Assembly: GCA_027533185.1 (NCBI GenBank) | Contig: JAPZTS010000023.1 | Span: 62,001-126,000, forward strand | DNA from: Leptospira sp. | GTDB lineage: Bacteria; Spirochaetota; Leptospiria; Leptospirales; Leptospiraceae | Length of the DNA: 64,000 nucleotides | Direction of reading: 5' to 3' | Part shown: positions 38,992-47,167 of the stretch, one piece after another | Numbering within the stretch: position 1 is the stretch's first letter | Layout of the letters: each line of letters starts with the position of its first letter | Translations under genes and position numbers: made by a program | Notes under the pieces: generated by a model | What the model was told of the DNA's origin: nothing | Databases searched by the model: none | Seen by the model: only the letters and a program-made list of their open reading frames with translations

Positions 38992-39630
38992 TTATAGGAT
39001 ACCTCTAATATATGAATTGATATACTTACTTAACTCGAGACTCATCTCACTCACTCCAGATTCTGAGAGAAACCAGTTGGATGGCGTGTTTTCAGACGGT
39101 GTGGAAAAAACATAAACCTTAGTAGGAATACTTTGGAAGACTTTTCTATAAGTTTTTAAAACTCGGCTTGCCTCATATTGTTTGGTTAGAACTAAAACAG
39201 CCTTTGTATTTTCAGGTATCACAAGTTTTAGGAGGTGTTTTGCTATGTCCTCGGATTCACTAGATTTCACTGGAGGAATTTTTAAACTTAAAACTGCTTC
39301 TTCGGGAAAACCTTGCGAAACCAAAAAAGATTTAACCTTTTCTTCCCGTTCTTTGACTGGAAGAATTAGATTATCTGTTTTATCTTCTCGTATAACAAGA
39401 ATTAGTTTCTGGAAAGCCTTCTTTTGATACAATGCATACACTCCACGAAGAGTTTTTTTGGAAGGCAATGGGTTCGTACTTTCTAAGACCGCATACTCCG
39501 ACACAGAATAGGTCTCGTTTGATGCGAGGAAGTAGGGAGCAGAAAATACGAGTCCAAAAATTATAAAAATAGGAGATAGAAATCCAAGTGTATATAATTT
39601 GAGACGGAATGTAAGATCACTAACTTGCAT
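38992..39630 (-). CDS. DUF218/YdcF-like membrane-anchored protein
   Basis: 212 residues with one membrane span (~13-36) followed by a Rossmann-like domain that resembles the DUF218/SanA/YdcF family: YALYQKKAFQKLILVI, VKSFLVSQGFPEEAVLSL, ENTKAVLVLTKQYEASRVL. The family is linked with envelope barrier function in some bacteria, but the biochemical role is not known. The match is moderate. Directly upstream of lysS in one transcript. Confidence 0.6.
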   Translation of the reverse strand: MQVSDLTFRLKLYTLGFLSPIFIIFGLVFSAPYFLASNETYSVSEYAVLESTNPLPSKKTLRGVYALYQKKAFQKLILVIREDKTDNLILPVKEREEKVKSFLVSQGFPEEAVLSLKIPPVKSSESEDIAKHLLKLVIPENTKAVLVLTKQYEASRVLKTYRKVFQSIPTKVYVFSTPSENTPSNWFLSESGVSEMSLELSKYINSYIRGIL

Positions 39631-39686
39631 GCTTGCCTTACTAGGTTTGAATGCGCCGAGTGAGTGACAAGAGAAAATTCATCTCC

Positions 39687-39714
39687 TTGACGAAAGATAC
39701 TCGTTTCCTACCCT
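39687..39714 (+). promoter_or_regulatory. Putative promoter of tRNA-Leu
   Basis: TTGACG (39687-39692), 16 bases, TACCCT (39709-39714), then GGCA. Same spacing and box type as upstream of tRNA-Lys at 7926. It would also drive the structured segment after the tRNA if no terminator intervenes, and I see none. Confidence 0.5.
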
Positions 39715-39730
39715 GGCAGAAACAACACCC

Positions 39731-39812
39731 GCTCGGATGGTGGAATTGGTAGACACGCTACTTTGAGGTGGTAGTGCCGCAAGGTGTGGGGGTTCGAGTC
39801 CCCCTTCGAGCA
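39731..39812 (+). tRNA. tRNA-Leu (anticodon GAG)
   Basis: 82-base class II tRNA with acceptor stem GCTCGGA/TTCGAGC (one G-T wobble), anticodon arm CTACT-TTGAGGT-GGTAG giving GAG, a long variable arm (TGCCGCAAGGTGT region) and T arm GGGGG-TTCGAGT-CCCCC. Discriminator A, CCA not encoded. Confidence 0.96.
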
Positions 39813-39855
39813 GAATATCTTCTCACAAAACATCCATTAATTCAAGAGAGATTGA

Positions 39856-40072
39856 CTCGAACAGTTTTTCGAGCCAAAACGCTGCGACCCATAGGGAGCA
39901 GTGATTTGGACAAGCCGACCTGGATGGGAGGCGACGAGGAAAACCGTGCCTCGGTGCGCAGACATGGCAGCGGAGAGGTCGAGCCCCCTTCGGGGTCGGA
40001 GTTCTACGGGGTTCGCTTCGCTTCCGTCCCTCACCTAACGGTGAGTGACCAAGCCCTCCGAGTTCCTCTCGC
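39856..40072 (+). ncRNA. Candidate structured RNA or dispersed GC-rich element (uncharacterised)
   Basis: About 220 bp, visibly far richer in G+C than the flanks. Hairpins seen: CTCGAA/TTCGAG (39856-39873); CTGC-ga-CCC-ata-GGG-a-GCAG (39882-39901); a long-range stem GCGAcGAGGAA (39931-39941) with TTCCTCTCGC (40063-40072), ten pairs and one bulge; within it ACCG/CGGT (39943-39955), CCCC/GGGG (39985-39995) and GTCcCTCACC/GGTGAGtGAC (40026-40049). Open frames crossing it (for example minus strand 40152-39823) do not look like proteins. It matches no RNA class I can name (RNase P, tmRNA, SRP and 6S considered). It may be co-transcribed with tRNA-Leu. Strand and ends are guesses. Confidence 0.4.
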
Positions 40073-40131
40073 TGGGGATTTTGGAAAGGATTCCTGCCAA
40101 TTTGTCCTACCCCATATTTAAACTCTACTCC

Positions 40132-40434
40132 ATGAACGATATGAATCACCAAAAATGGTCCTCTAACTTAATACAGCAAACAAAACAAGTATTAAATGAC
40201 CTTCCGATATCTGCTTTCTTGCGAGATGGTCATTGTATTGTGAAATCTATGAATCATCAATTTGGGAAAATTTCTATCCATGATGCCATTTCATACGACC
40301 ATAAAATAATGGATATCGATACAAATGAATTGCTGATTGTTTTTGATACATTAGAATCTTTCTTTTCTACCATGAAGAGAGCAAACGAATTCAATGTATT
40401 TCAAAACCAGACTCTCTCAAATTCCAAATCATAG
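40132..40434 (+). CDS. Small hypothetical protein
   Basis: 100 residues from the ATG at 40132 (an upstream reading would enter the GC-rich element). No family recognised. It is rich in H, D, N and S, with a segment HDAISYDHKIMDIDTNELLIVFDTL that looks like a folded alpha/beta stretch. No good ribosome-binding site is visible, so expression is uncertain. It marks the start of the AT-rich segment. Confidence 0.35.
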   Translation: MNDMNHQKWSSNLIQQTKQVLNDLPISAFLRDGHCIVKSMNHQFGKISIHDAISYDHKIMDIDTNELLIVFDTLESFFSTMKRANEFNVFQNQTLSNSKS

Positions 40435-40820
40435 TTTAATAATAGTTTCATGAATATCAAATGGATTTACTTTATCTATGGAAATGGTTAAAAACAAAAT
40501 GGATTAAATAATTCATAGATGGCTAGAGATAAAATTTTCGAAAACCTGAGATTTTTCTTATTTACATAAATTTAAGACAACCAAAAATATTTCCTATATT
40601 TGCCTAGAAACTGTCGAGTTATAGAGTCCAGTCTTATTGAATCGAAAGAGTCGCTTTGTTTCTATTACATGGCATCCAGTTTCAAATGTATAAAACCAAA
40701 ACAGTTTTCCAGCATAAAAGAATTCTTATATACATTCGCCAAAAGCCAGGATTCTTATTCCTGGATTGCTCCGACAATACTTCCAACTATATATTGAGAT
40801 ATTTTTTATAAAGTAAATGT
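40435..40820. other. AT-rich intergenic stretch without a supported gene
   Basis: 386 bp, strongly AT-rich. It holds only a 65-codon frame (40600-40797) with no ribosome-binding site or family match, and a small hairpin CCAGGA/TCCTGG (40746-40764) without a T run. Probably contains the promoter of the following membrane protein, but no box is convincing. Confidence 0.5.
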
Positions 40821-42407
40821 ATGCCAAAAATTAGAGAAATTTTAAACCATAAATCCTATATTGTCATTTTTTTGATATTCTCAGCTCTGCTCCTCAATTT
40901 TAGAGCCAATCTTGATAAGAACCATATTTTTGTCGCAAGTGACGGGCAAATAAAGTTTTTCCAATCCATTCAAATCTCTACGAATAAAAATCTAAGTGTT
41001 GATTGTTTTTATCCTGGTAAAGATCTGGATCCTTCCTTTTCTTACTACCCGATTCGATATCCGTGGACTATAATTGATTCAAAAAAAAATTCATGTATTT
41101 TTGAGTATCCACCTTTTTTCCCAGCGATAGCTTCCCTATTCAGTTGGAATGAAAATTATAAACTACTAATGTATGTTCCGTTACTGTTTTATATTTTGTC
41201 TTTTATCTTTTTTTACTTGAGCCTATCCAATTTTTCAAAAAATAGCTTCTTAAATTCGCTCCTATCTTTATTTTTTTTCTATTCTTTTCCTTTATTAACA
41301 TCTATGGATTTTTCAGAAAGTCCGCTATACCATCTCTGTACAATAATTTCGATTTTTTATATATCTTCAAAAGATCAAATTGGTAATGTTCAGTATTTTA
41401 TTTTTGGCATCTTACTTGGGATAGCCATATTCTTTAGAATAGAAATTTTAATCCCTGCTTTTTTTATTTCTATCTCAATTTTTCTAACTAAAAATAACAT
41501 TAAGGAACGGATTCAATATTCATTTATCTTTGGAATCGGTTTTTTAATAACTATTAGTTTATTTTTCCTTTATAATTATTTGATATCAGGCCATATCTTA
41601 GGGTATCGATATATTTCGTCACTTTTGGAAAATCGGATTGTATCTCCTAGTTTTTCATTTAAATTGAAGTTATTAAAAGCGTATCTGTTTGGTGATAAAC
41701 TAATGGTTGGTATTTTTCAATTCTATCCAATGTTAATGATATTAATACCCTTTTCAGTTTACCTTATCATAAAGGAAAAATTATCAAAGATTGAGTTTAT
41801 ATTTATTACCTCAGGTTTTTTATCCCTTGTAATTATTCCTATTTCTGTAAATTTTTACGGGGGTGTCGGTTACTTCGGCTTGAGATACTTGGAAACAGCT
41901 TTTTTATTTATACTTTTTGGATATAGTCTACTCATCACTCGTAATTATCATAATTTCAAAAAATACTATCAAGTTTTAATTTTTTCGGTATTGTTTGGTT
42001 CAATGTACTGGAGTCATTTGTCAACTAAGGAGGGGTTAAAAGTATTAAAAAATAGTGCAAAGGAATTTTCACTTCTTCAAGATATCCTGTCTGAAAAAGA
42101 AAATATTGTTATACATACGAGTTTATATACTTCTATTTTTATTGGACCTTCATTTATAGAAAATCCTCACTTTCACATACCGGATGAAAGCGGAGTAAAT
42201 AAGTTTCTAACAGAAGTTCAAAGCAAAACGAAAAAATTTATTCTTCTTTTGCCACCTAAGGATATGTATATATCCTCAGATATTCCAGAATCTCTATTCA
42301 ACAATTATAAAACGAATGTAGACCCTAAAAATTTGAATTTAAAAATTGAAAAATCAACGGTCTTGAATGGGGTCAATATAGTCGTAGCTAAATTTTTAGA
42401 AAAATAG
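40821..42407 (+). CDS. Multispanning membrane protein, GT-C glycosyltransferase-like
   Basis: 528 residues with about ten or more membrane spans. The first loop after span 1 contains ASDGQIKFFQS, an acidic motif in the place expected for GT-C enzymes, and a second loop has FEYPPFFPAIASLFSW, like the YPP motifs of lipid-linked sugar transferases of the PMT/ArnT class. The C-terminal ~110 residues are soluble. Very AT-rich codon use compared with neighbours suggests recent gain or weak selection. Probable envelope glycan or glycoprotein role; substrate unknown. Confidence 0.6.
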   Translation: MPKIREILNHKSYIVIFLIFSALLLNFRANLDKNHIFVASDGQIKFFQSIQISTNKNLSVDCFYPGKDLDPSFSYYPIRYPWTIIDSKKNSCIFEYPPFFPAIASLFSWNENYKLLMYVPLLFYILSFIFFYLSLSNFSKNSFLNSLLSLFFFYSFPLLTSMDFSESPLYHLCTIISIFYISSKDQIGNVQYFIFGILLGIAIFFRIEILIPAFFISISIFLTKNNIKERIQYSFIFGIGFLITISLFFLYNYLISGHILGYRYISSLLENRIVSPSFSFKLKLLKAYLFGDKLMVGIFQFYPMLMILIPFSVYLIIKEKLSKIEFIFITSGFLSLVIIPISVNFYGGVGYFGLRYLETAFLFILFGYSLLITRNYHNFKKYYQVLIFSVLFGSMYWSHLSTKEGLKVLKNSAKEFSLLQDILSEKENIVIHTSLYTSIFIGPSFIENPHFHIPDESGVNKFLTEVQSKTKKFILLLPPKDMYISSDIPESLFNNYKTNVDPKNLNLKIEKSTVLNGVNIVVAKFLEK

Positions 42408-42473
42408 TTCGACTTGGTTGTGTATAGAATTATTCCCAAAGAAAAAAGTAGTTTAGAAATTTTAATCTGGAAC

Positions 42474-43688
42474 TTAAAACACTTCCTTTAAAAAAGAAAA
42501 ACTGGGCAATGGAAACGTATTTCTGTCAAATAATTTTGGTTGGTAAGATACTCCGACGATAATCAAACCATTCGCACTTGGACATCCAATGGTATGTACC
42601 ATTCCCCCTTTTGGAATTTTGTTTGTATCAATTATAAAGCTAGCTATTCCTCCTGATTCAGAAAGCCAATACTGACCATCCGAATCCGTTGAGCCTTCCG
42701 TTCGGATTAAAAATTTCCCATTTTGGAAAGGACATCCTTGAGTGATCTGTTTCCCTGAGGCTTTAACGATCTTTTTGTTTGGACCGATATAGTAACCTTC
42801 ATCCCAGTTTTCCATGACAAAGGTATATTCGCTACCTATTTCTGGTTGCGCTACATATTCTTTATTCGATACTTTGTAACCTTTGTCATCTAACAAAAGA
42901 TATGTTTCTGTATTATTTTTCATCTTCATGACAGATGTTAATCCATACTTATAATCAGATACTGAAGAGTAATCATAGGAGCCGGTTGTTTTACCTGTGG
43001 TATCGATATATGTCCAGAGAAGTTCACCGGAGTTTTGTGTTTTGGCTACACCAGCCTTTCCCTCTGAAAAATTTCTGACTGCATCATATTCGCAAGGTAG
43101 CTTTAGTTCACCAACTTCATTGATAAAACCCCATTTGCCTTCTTCGCAAAAATAGGGAAGTAGGGAGCTATCTCCCGAAGTAAAATTGAGATTAATATCT
43201 CCTATGTATGAAAAATTTATTATCGTTTCAAGTGAATTTAGGTTGATATAAGAATACTCGCTGCCACCATATTCGTTCACCAAGGCAAATCCGTTTACAA
43301 TGGGATAGGCACGAACGAACTTGGGTTTTATAATGTACGCTCCACCACTCGTTATATATCCGGCGTAACCAGCCTCAGATACGAGAGCTCCAAACGGACC
43401 AAAATCTTCACCTGAATCAAAGTTTACCTTTCCTAAAATTTCGTTTCTTTCGTTTATATAAAATCCTTTACCCTTGTTGTGTACAAAAGCAAATCCATTC
43501 GAGAAATCCCGACCCGATTGGTATACGGGTTCAATAACCCATTCGCCGTTTTCATTCACGAATCCATAGCGAATCTCTAAATTGGCGTATGGAATGTAAC
43601 CTTCTATCTTCTCCCAAATTTCTGGCGTACAACCATAAAACGAAAGAAAGGTTAAAGTCAAAATCAGAAATAATTTATTACAAAACAT
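42474..43688 (-). CDS. WG-repeat lipoprotein
   Basis: 404 residues from the ATG at 43688; the longer frame from 43763 lacks signal features. The signal MFCNKLFLILTLTFLSFYGC ends in a lipobox cysteine. The mature protein is built of WG (KWG) repeats, for example RYGFVNENGEWVIEPVY, GKGFYINERNEILG, KWGFINEVGELKLPCEY and WTYIDTTGKTTGSY, each starting after an aromatic-glycine-F-I/V pattern, about eight in total, several degenerate. Such repeats probably form a beta-propeller-like surface domain. The repeat was first noted in Leptospira. Partner unknown. Confidence 0.85.
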   Translation of the reverse strand: MFCNKLFLILTLTFLSFYGCTPEIWEKIEGYIPYANLEIRYGFVNENGEWVIEPVYQSGRDFSNGFAFVHNKGKGFYINERNEILGKVNFDSGEDFGPFGALVSEAGYAGYITSGGAYIIKPKFVRAYPIVNGFALVNEYGGSEYSYINLNSLETIINFSYIGDINLNFTSGDSSLLPYFCEEGKWGFINEVGELKLPCEYDAVRNFSEGKAGVAKTQNSGELLWTYIDTTGKTTGSYDYSSVSDYKYGLTSVMKMKNNTETYLLLDDKGYKVSNKEYVAQPEIGSEYTFVMENWDEGYYIGPNKKIVKASGKQITQGCPFQNGKFLIRTEGSTDSDGQYWLSESGGIASFIIDTNKIPKGGMVHTIGCPSANGLIIVGVSYQPKLFDRNTFPLPSFSFLKEVF

Positions 43689-43796
43689 TCTACTGTAGGC
43701 AACCACGTTGGAACTGTATCGCATAGGATTAAATTTACAAGGAAAAATCGGAATTGACTGCAAAAGAATTCTCGGGCTAAATATCAGTTATAAAAA

Positions 43797-44759
43797 ATGG
43801 TTATGATTCTACTAAAACCGCTTCGATCCTCTCTTTTCCTACTTTGTTTTTTGTTTGTTGCAGGTGTAGAAGGTAAGGAGATTCCTCCCGCTAATGAATC
43901 AGTCTATGATGAATTGGGCGTCCTCACAACCTCTGAAATTGACGAACTCAAAGTAACGGCAGAAAGATTCAAATTAGAACACAAAGTACACGTACAAGTT
44001 TACTTGATCAGCTCATTGGAAGGAGAGGAAGTTTGTGGTTTCACCGACAAGATATTAGATGAGTCCCAAGCACAAAACTCAGAATACAAGTCGGCTGTTT
44101 ACTTATTTTCATTGGGTGATAATTTTTCTTGTTTACGATTCAACGCAGATCTTGTAGATCATTTCTCGGATATTCTTTACGATCGAATTTACTATGATCA
44201 TTTTTATTTTTACCAGACAAAGGTGATGTATTTTGACGCAGTAAAATCAACTCAGACTGCTTTTTTTGACATTCTTACCAATTCCTATTTGGATATGCAA
44301 AAACCGACGCCAATCGAATCGGAATTCACGAAATTCTTAAGAGAAGCCAATGAATCCATGGACAATATGTTCGGTGAAAACATACGATTCTTTTTTTCGG
44401 TAACTTACATTCTCCTATACTTGAGTCTGTTAAAATACTTTTTGGTTAATAATTCTTTTGGGAGTAAGTTTTTATTCCTGTTTCTTCAGCCACTTTTTGG
44501 TTTTTTAAGTTTCATAGGTTTGGGTAGTTTTGGGCTACTCATCAATCTTGGTGCCTTGTTTACCATTCCGCTCTTGCGTATTGTTTTCTCTGCTGAGAAA
44601 AAACAAAAGTCCAGACCTGTAGAAGTTCCCATTCCTGAAAGAGTTTTACAAAAACCTAAAGTAGCTGCGCCAGTTAAGCAGGATCCTCGATTTGAGGATC
44701 CATTTTTACGAACGGATACATACCACTCAGAAGAAGAGAACGAAGAGAGGTTCGGTTGA
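43797..44759 (+). CDS. TPM-domain membrane protein
   Basis: 320 residues. Signal sequence (~8-26), then a TPM domain (~35-165) with VYDELGVLTTSEIDELKVTAE and HVQVYLISSLEGE, the pattern of YgcG/TPM phosphatase-like domains. Two or three membrane spans (~200-265) and a charged cytoplasmic tail follow. TPM proteins help in photosystem repair in plants and are membrane-associated in bacteria, role unclear. Near its 3' end the DNA holds a perfect 8-bp inverted repeat. Confidence 0.72.
   Translation: MVMILLKPLRSSLFLLCFLFVAGVEGKEIPPANESVYDELGVLTTSEIDELKVTAERFKLEHKVHVQVYLISSLEGEEVCGFTDKILDESQAQNSEYKSAVYLFSLGDNFSCLRFNADLVDHFSDILYDRIYYDHFYFYQTKVMYFDAVKSTQTAFFDILTNSYLDMQKPTPIESEFTKFLREANESMDNMFGENIRFFFSVTYILLYLSLLKYFLVNNSFGSKFLFLFLQPLFGFLSFIGLGSFGLLINLGALFTIPLLRIVFSAEKKQKSRPVEVPIPERVLQKPKVAAPVKQDPRFEDPFLRTDTYHSEEENEERFG
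44681..44701. repeat. Perfect inverted repeat inside the TPM gene
   Basis: GGATCCTC-GATTT-GAGGATCC, eight pairs with a 5-base loop, followed by CATTTTTACG. It resembles an intrinsic terminator but lies 58 bp before the stop codon, within the charged tail. Confidence 0.6.
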
Positions 44760-44826
44760 TTGGGCCTATTTTTCCAACTTCAAAAATGTAAAATTTAAAG
44801 TCTTTCTTCCAAACGTAAGTGGGTTT

Positions 44827-45717
44827 TTATAGATACTTTTTAAAAAACGAAACCGCCCTTTCTTCTGATTCGTTCGGATGCACATTCCAAATTCTTTCGT
44901 GTCTAGTACAATCCGGAGACCAAACTGATTTGGGTTCTTTGGCTTTTGCAAACAGATCGTCAGCATGGTGGTGGTCAACATAATCATCAGCACGACAATG
45001 GAAGATCGCAATGGGTCGCGGGGAAATTTTTTCTATTGCATCGATAGGACGAACCGAGTCTATATCCATATTCCCGCGTATATCCAAAGCCAGTTTGACA
45101 AGGGGAATTAAGGGATAGTAAGGTATTCCAAAATCTCGTTTTGCCGATTCAATCATCACATCCATTGCTACAGCATACCCACTGCTAAAGATTCCCGCTA
45201 CAATTTCTGGATTCTTTGCCATGTAAAGAATGCTAGTTGCAGCACCCATGGAAAAACCAAAAATTCCAATTTTTGAATAGCCTTTTTCTTTTAAATACTG
45301 GAATGCCGCTTCGACATCCAAAGGTTCGTAGTATCCCATAGAAGCAAAACTTCCATGGTTTCTCCGTAGACTTAAGAGGAGTAGGGTATAGCCTGCGTCA
45401 TGTAGACTTTTTGCAAAACGAAGGCCTTCATTCCGCTGCCCACCATGGCCGTGTACGAGTATGATGGCCTTCTCCTTGGATGCGGAAGGTATAAAGTAGC
45501 TTTCTAGCTCAATGCCATCAGATGTTTTGAATCGGACATTTTCATAGTCCAAACCCCTTTCTTTAGGTGTTTCACAAAATACATGGTGGTCGGGTCGGCA
45601 TTGCACATTGGGATATAAAACGAGCGAAGAAAAATAATAGGCTGCACCAAAAAGAAAGATGCAGATCAAACTGAAAATGGATAGAACAATTGTTTTGATT
45701 CGTGACATGCGTCCCAA
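44827..45717 (-). CDS. Alpha/beta hydrolase, membrane-anchored
   Basis: 296 residues. One N-terminal membrane span (~9-30), then an alpha/beta hydrolase fold: oxyanion HGHGGQRNEG, nucleophile elbow GFSMGAA, acid in HCRADDYVDHHHAD and the catalytic histidine probably in RHERIW near the end. It resembles the BAAT/YqkD-like exported esterase group (serine aminopeptidase S33 family). Substrate not predictable. Monocistronic by position. Confidence 0.8.
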   Translation of the reverse strand: MGRMSRIKTIVLSIFSLICIFLFGAAYYFSSLVLYPNVQCRPDHHVFCETPKERGLDYENVRFKTSDGIELESYFIPSASKEKAIILVHGHGGQRNEGLRFAKSLHDAGYTLLLLSLRRNHGSFASMGYYEPLDVEAAFQYLKEKGYSKIGIFGFSMGAATSILYMAKNPEIVAGIFSSGYAVAMDVMIESAKRDFGIPYYPLIPLVKLALDIRGNMDIDSVRPIDAIEKISPRPIAIFHCRADDYVDHHHADDLFAKAKEPKSVWSPDCTRHERIWNVHPNESEERAVSFFKKYL

Positions 45718-45787
45718 ATCTTAAGGAATCAATTTCGCAAGGCAAGGAAAAAAAAGTCTATGGAAGGATTTCTGAGTTCTTTGAGAT

Positions 45788-46900
45788 TTACCAATGATAC
45801 TTGCCAGAAAGAAACTCATTTAAGAACATATCTGTTCCGATGATCTGCCTTTCAATTCTTGGTCCAAAAACAAAGTCTCCAATGGGGATCAATTTCGTTT
45901 CTTCTGCAAGCAATTTCCAATCTAAATACTTAGGGGAATTCAAATCCATAGGTTCGGATTTCGGTAGAATGGGGTTTTTATTTTGAGCAAACTTCCAACG
46001 GTGGTTCCAAATTTCCGATGGATATGGAAGTTTTAAATCTTCCTTAAGGAGGGTTCGGATCTTTGGAAAGGAGTTTGGAGTCGGCTTTTTTTCTGCATCC
46101 ATCCAATTCAGGAAATATTCTTCAGAAAAATCTTCGCTATATTGTATGAGTAAAACTTTCGTAAGGTTGTCCCTCTCATTGTATTTATAATTTTCAAAAC
46201 TCAAATACTCAAGAGGTTTGTTTGCTCTTAAAACAGTCGTTATGGGAATTCTTCTTTCCGGATCTAGACCAAACTCTTGAAAAGGGAAATCAAGTTTTTC
46301 ATAATATAGCGATGAGATAAGAGTTTTCCTATATTGGTTTCTAATTAAAAGAAAATCGGTCCAACGATCCAAGATTTCATTTTTGGGAGAAGCAGAAAAG
46401 ATATCTAGGATTTGGGGAATGGGTAGGGTTAGATATAACTCTTTCGTTTCTGTTTTGATTTCTAATTTGCTCTTTTGATCTGTAAAAGTTAACTCAAAGA
46501 TTCCATTCGATTTCACATCTATTTTTGTTAGATGGTAACCGTACTCTACAGTTGATCCAGTTTCCCTATGAATTCTGAAATTTAAAAATGCTTTTGAAAT
46601 TTCAGATATTCCATTTCTAGGGAAAAAATGTTCCTCATCCCAAATCTGTTTTAGTTGTAGATCGATTCCAAATCTATCAAAAAGAGAATGGATAGAAATT
46701 TCCATTGGTTTTTGCTGTCGAAGGACATTTGTTGTCCCGGCAAACATGGTTGCACCAAAGTCAAACTTCCAATCTTCCTTCAAAGACTTTGTGCTGGTTC
46801 TTCCGCCGGCTCCTCGTGCTTTATCAAACGCGTATGCCAGAGGAATTTTTGAAAATAAAAAACTCCCAGTGATGCCGGTTCCTATGATGATTGGTTTCAA
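45788..46900 (-). CDS. FAD-dependent amine-oxidase-like protein (renalase-like)
   Basis: 370 residues. FAD-binding start IIIGTGITGSFLF, followed by AFDKARGAGGRTSTKS and FDFGATMFAG, the pattern of the renalase-like NAD(P)/FAD oxidoreductases (COG3380). A C-terminal LIPIGDFVFGPRIERQI block closes the FAD fold. The glycine motif is GTGITG, complete. Actual substrate unknown. It follows the 73-residue gene in the same direction (10 bp). Confidence 0.8.
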   Translation of the reverse strand: MKPIIIGTGITGSFLFSKIPLAYAFDKARGAGGRTSTKSLKEDWKFDFGATMFAGTTNVLRQQKPMEISIHSLFDRFGIDLQLKQIWDEEHFFPRNGISEISKAFLNFRIHRETGSTVEYGYHLTKIDVKSNGIFELTFTDQKSKLEIKTETKELYLTLPIPQILDIFSASPKNEILDRWTDFLLIRNQYRKTLISSLYYEKLDFPFQEFGLDPERRIPITTVLRANKPLEYLSFENYKYNERDNLTKVLLIQYSEDFSEEYFLNWMDAEKKPTPNSFPKIRTLLKEDLKLPYPSEIWNHRWKFAQNKNPILPKSEPMDLNSPKYLDWKLLAEETKLIPIGDFVFGPRIERQIIGTDMFLNEFLSGKYHW

Positions 46901-46910
46901 AGAGATTCGA

Positions 46911-47132
46911 TTATAATTGTTTGATTAGACTTTTTAGATCGTTGATCAGCGAGTACGGGACTGGTTTGATCTCTTCGGCCAGTTTGATTGTATCTTCAAT
47001 GGTTCGAGTTAAAACCTGTTTTTCTGCGTTATATGCAACGGTGGGAAGTTTTGACTTATTTTTTTTAAAGGTGGATACCTTTGTATCCACCACTTCAATC
47101 ATTTGGTTTAAATATTGAATTTTTTGATCCAT
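46911..47132 (-). CDS. Small conserved-looking hypothetical protein
   Basis: 73 residues with a GGAG ribosome-binding site 2-6 bases before the ATG, which supports a real gene. Mostly helical and charged (DQKIQYLNQMIEVVDTKV, TRTIEDTIKLAEEIK), no membrane segment, no family recognised. It sits between the permease and the FAD protein and reads with them. Confidence 0.55.
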   Translation of the reverse strand: MDQKIQYLNQMIEVVDTKVSTFKKNKSKLPTVAYNAEKQVLTRTIEDTIKLAEEIKPVPYSLINDLKSLIKQL

Positions 47133-47167
47133 GGCTCCAATCTACCAAAATTTTAATGAAAAGAAAC

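Noticed and set aside
39768..40152. Open frames on both strands through the end of tRNA-Leu and the GC-rich element (for example 39768-40121 plus, 40152-39823 minus)
   Set aside because: Low-complexity Arg/Pro/Ser-rich translations, no ribosome-binding sites, and they cross tRNA or paired stems; better explained by structured RNA or repeat DNA.
40600..40797. 65-codon frame in the AT-rich gap
   Set aside because: No ribosome-binding site, no recognisable family, composition as expected from chance in AT-rich DNA.
39731..42470. Integrated island at tRNA-Leu with attL/attR
   Set aside because: The TCGAGCCCCCTTCG look-alike at 39979-39992 is short and not identical to the tRNA 3' end, it is too close to bound the segment, and no integrase is present.
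43689..43763. Extended N-terminus of the WG-repeat protein
   Set aside because: It would place 25 residues before a complete lipoprotein signal that starts at the ATG at 43688.
44766..45011. 81-codon minus-strand frame at the end of the hydrolase gene
   Set aside because: Lies in another frame of the hydrolase, which has complete catalytic motifs through this part.
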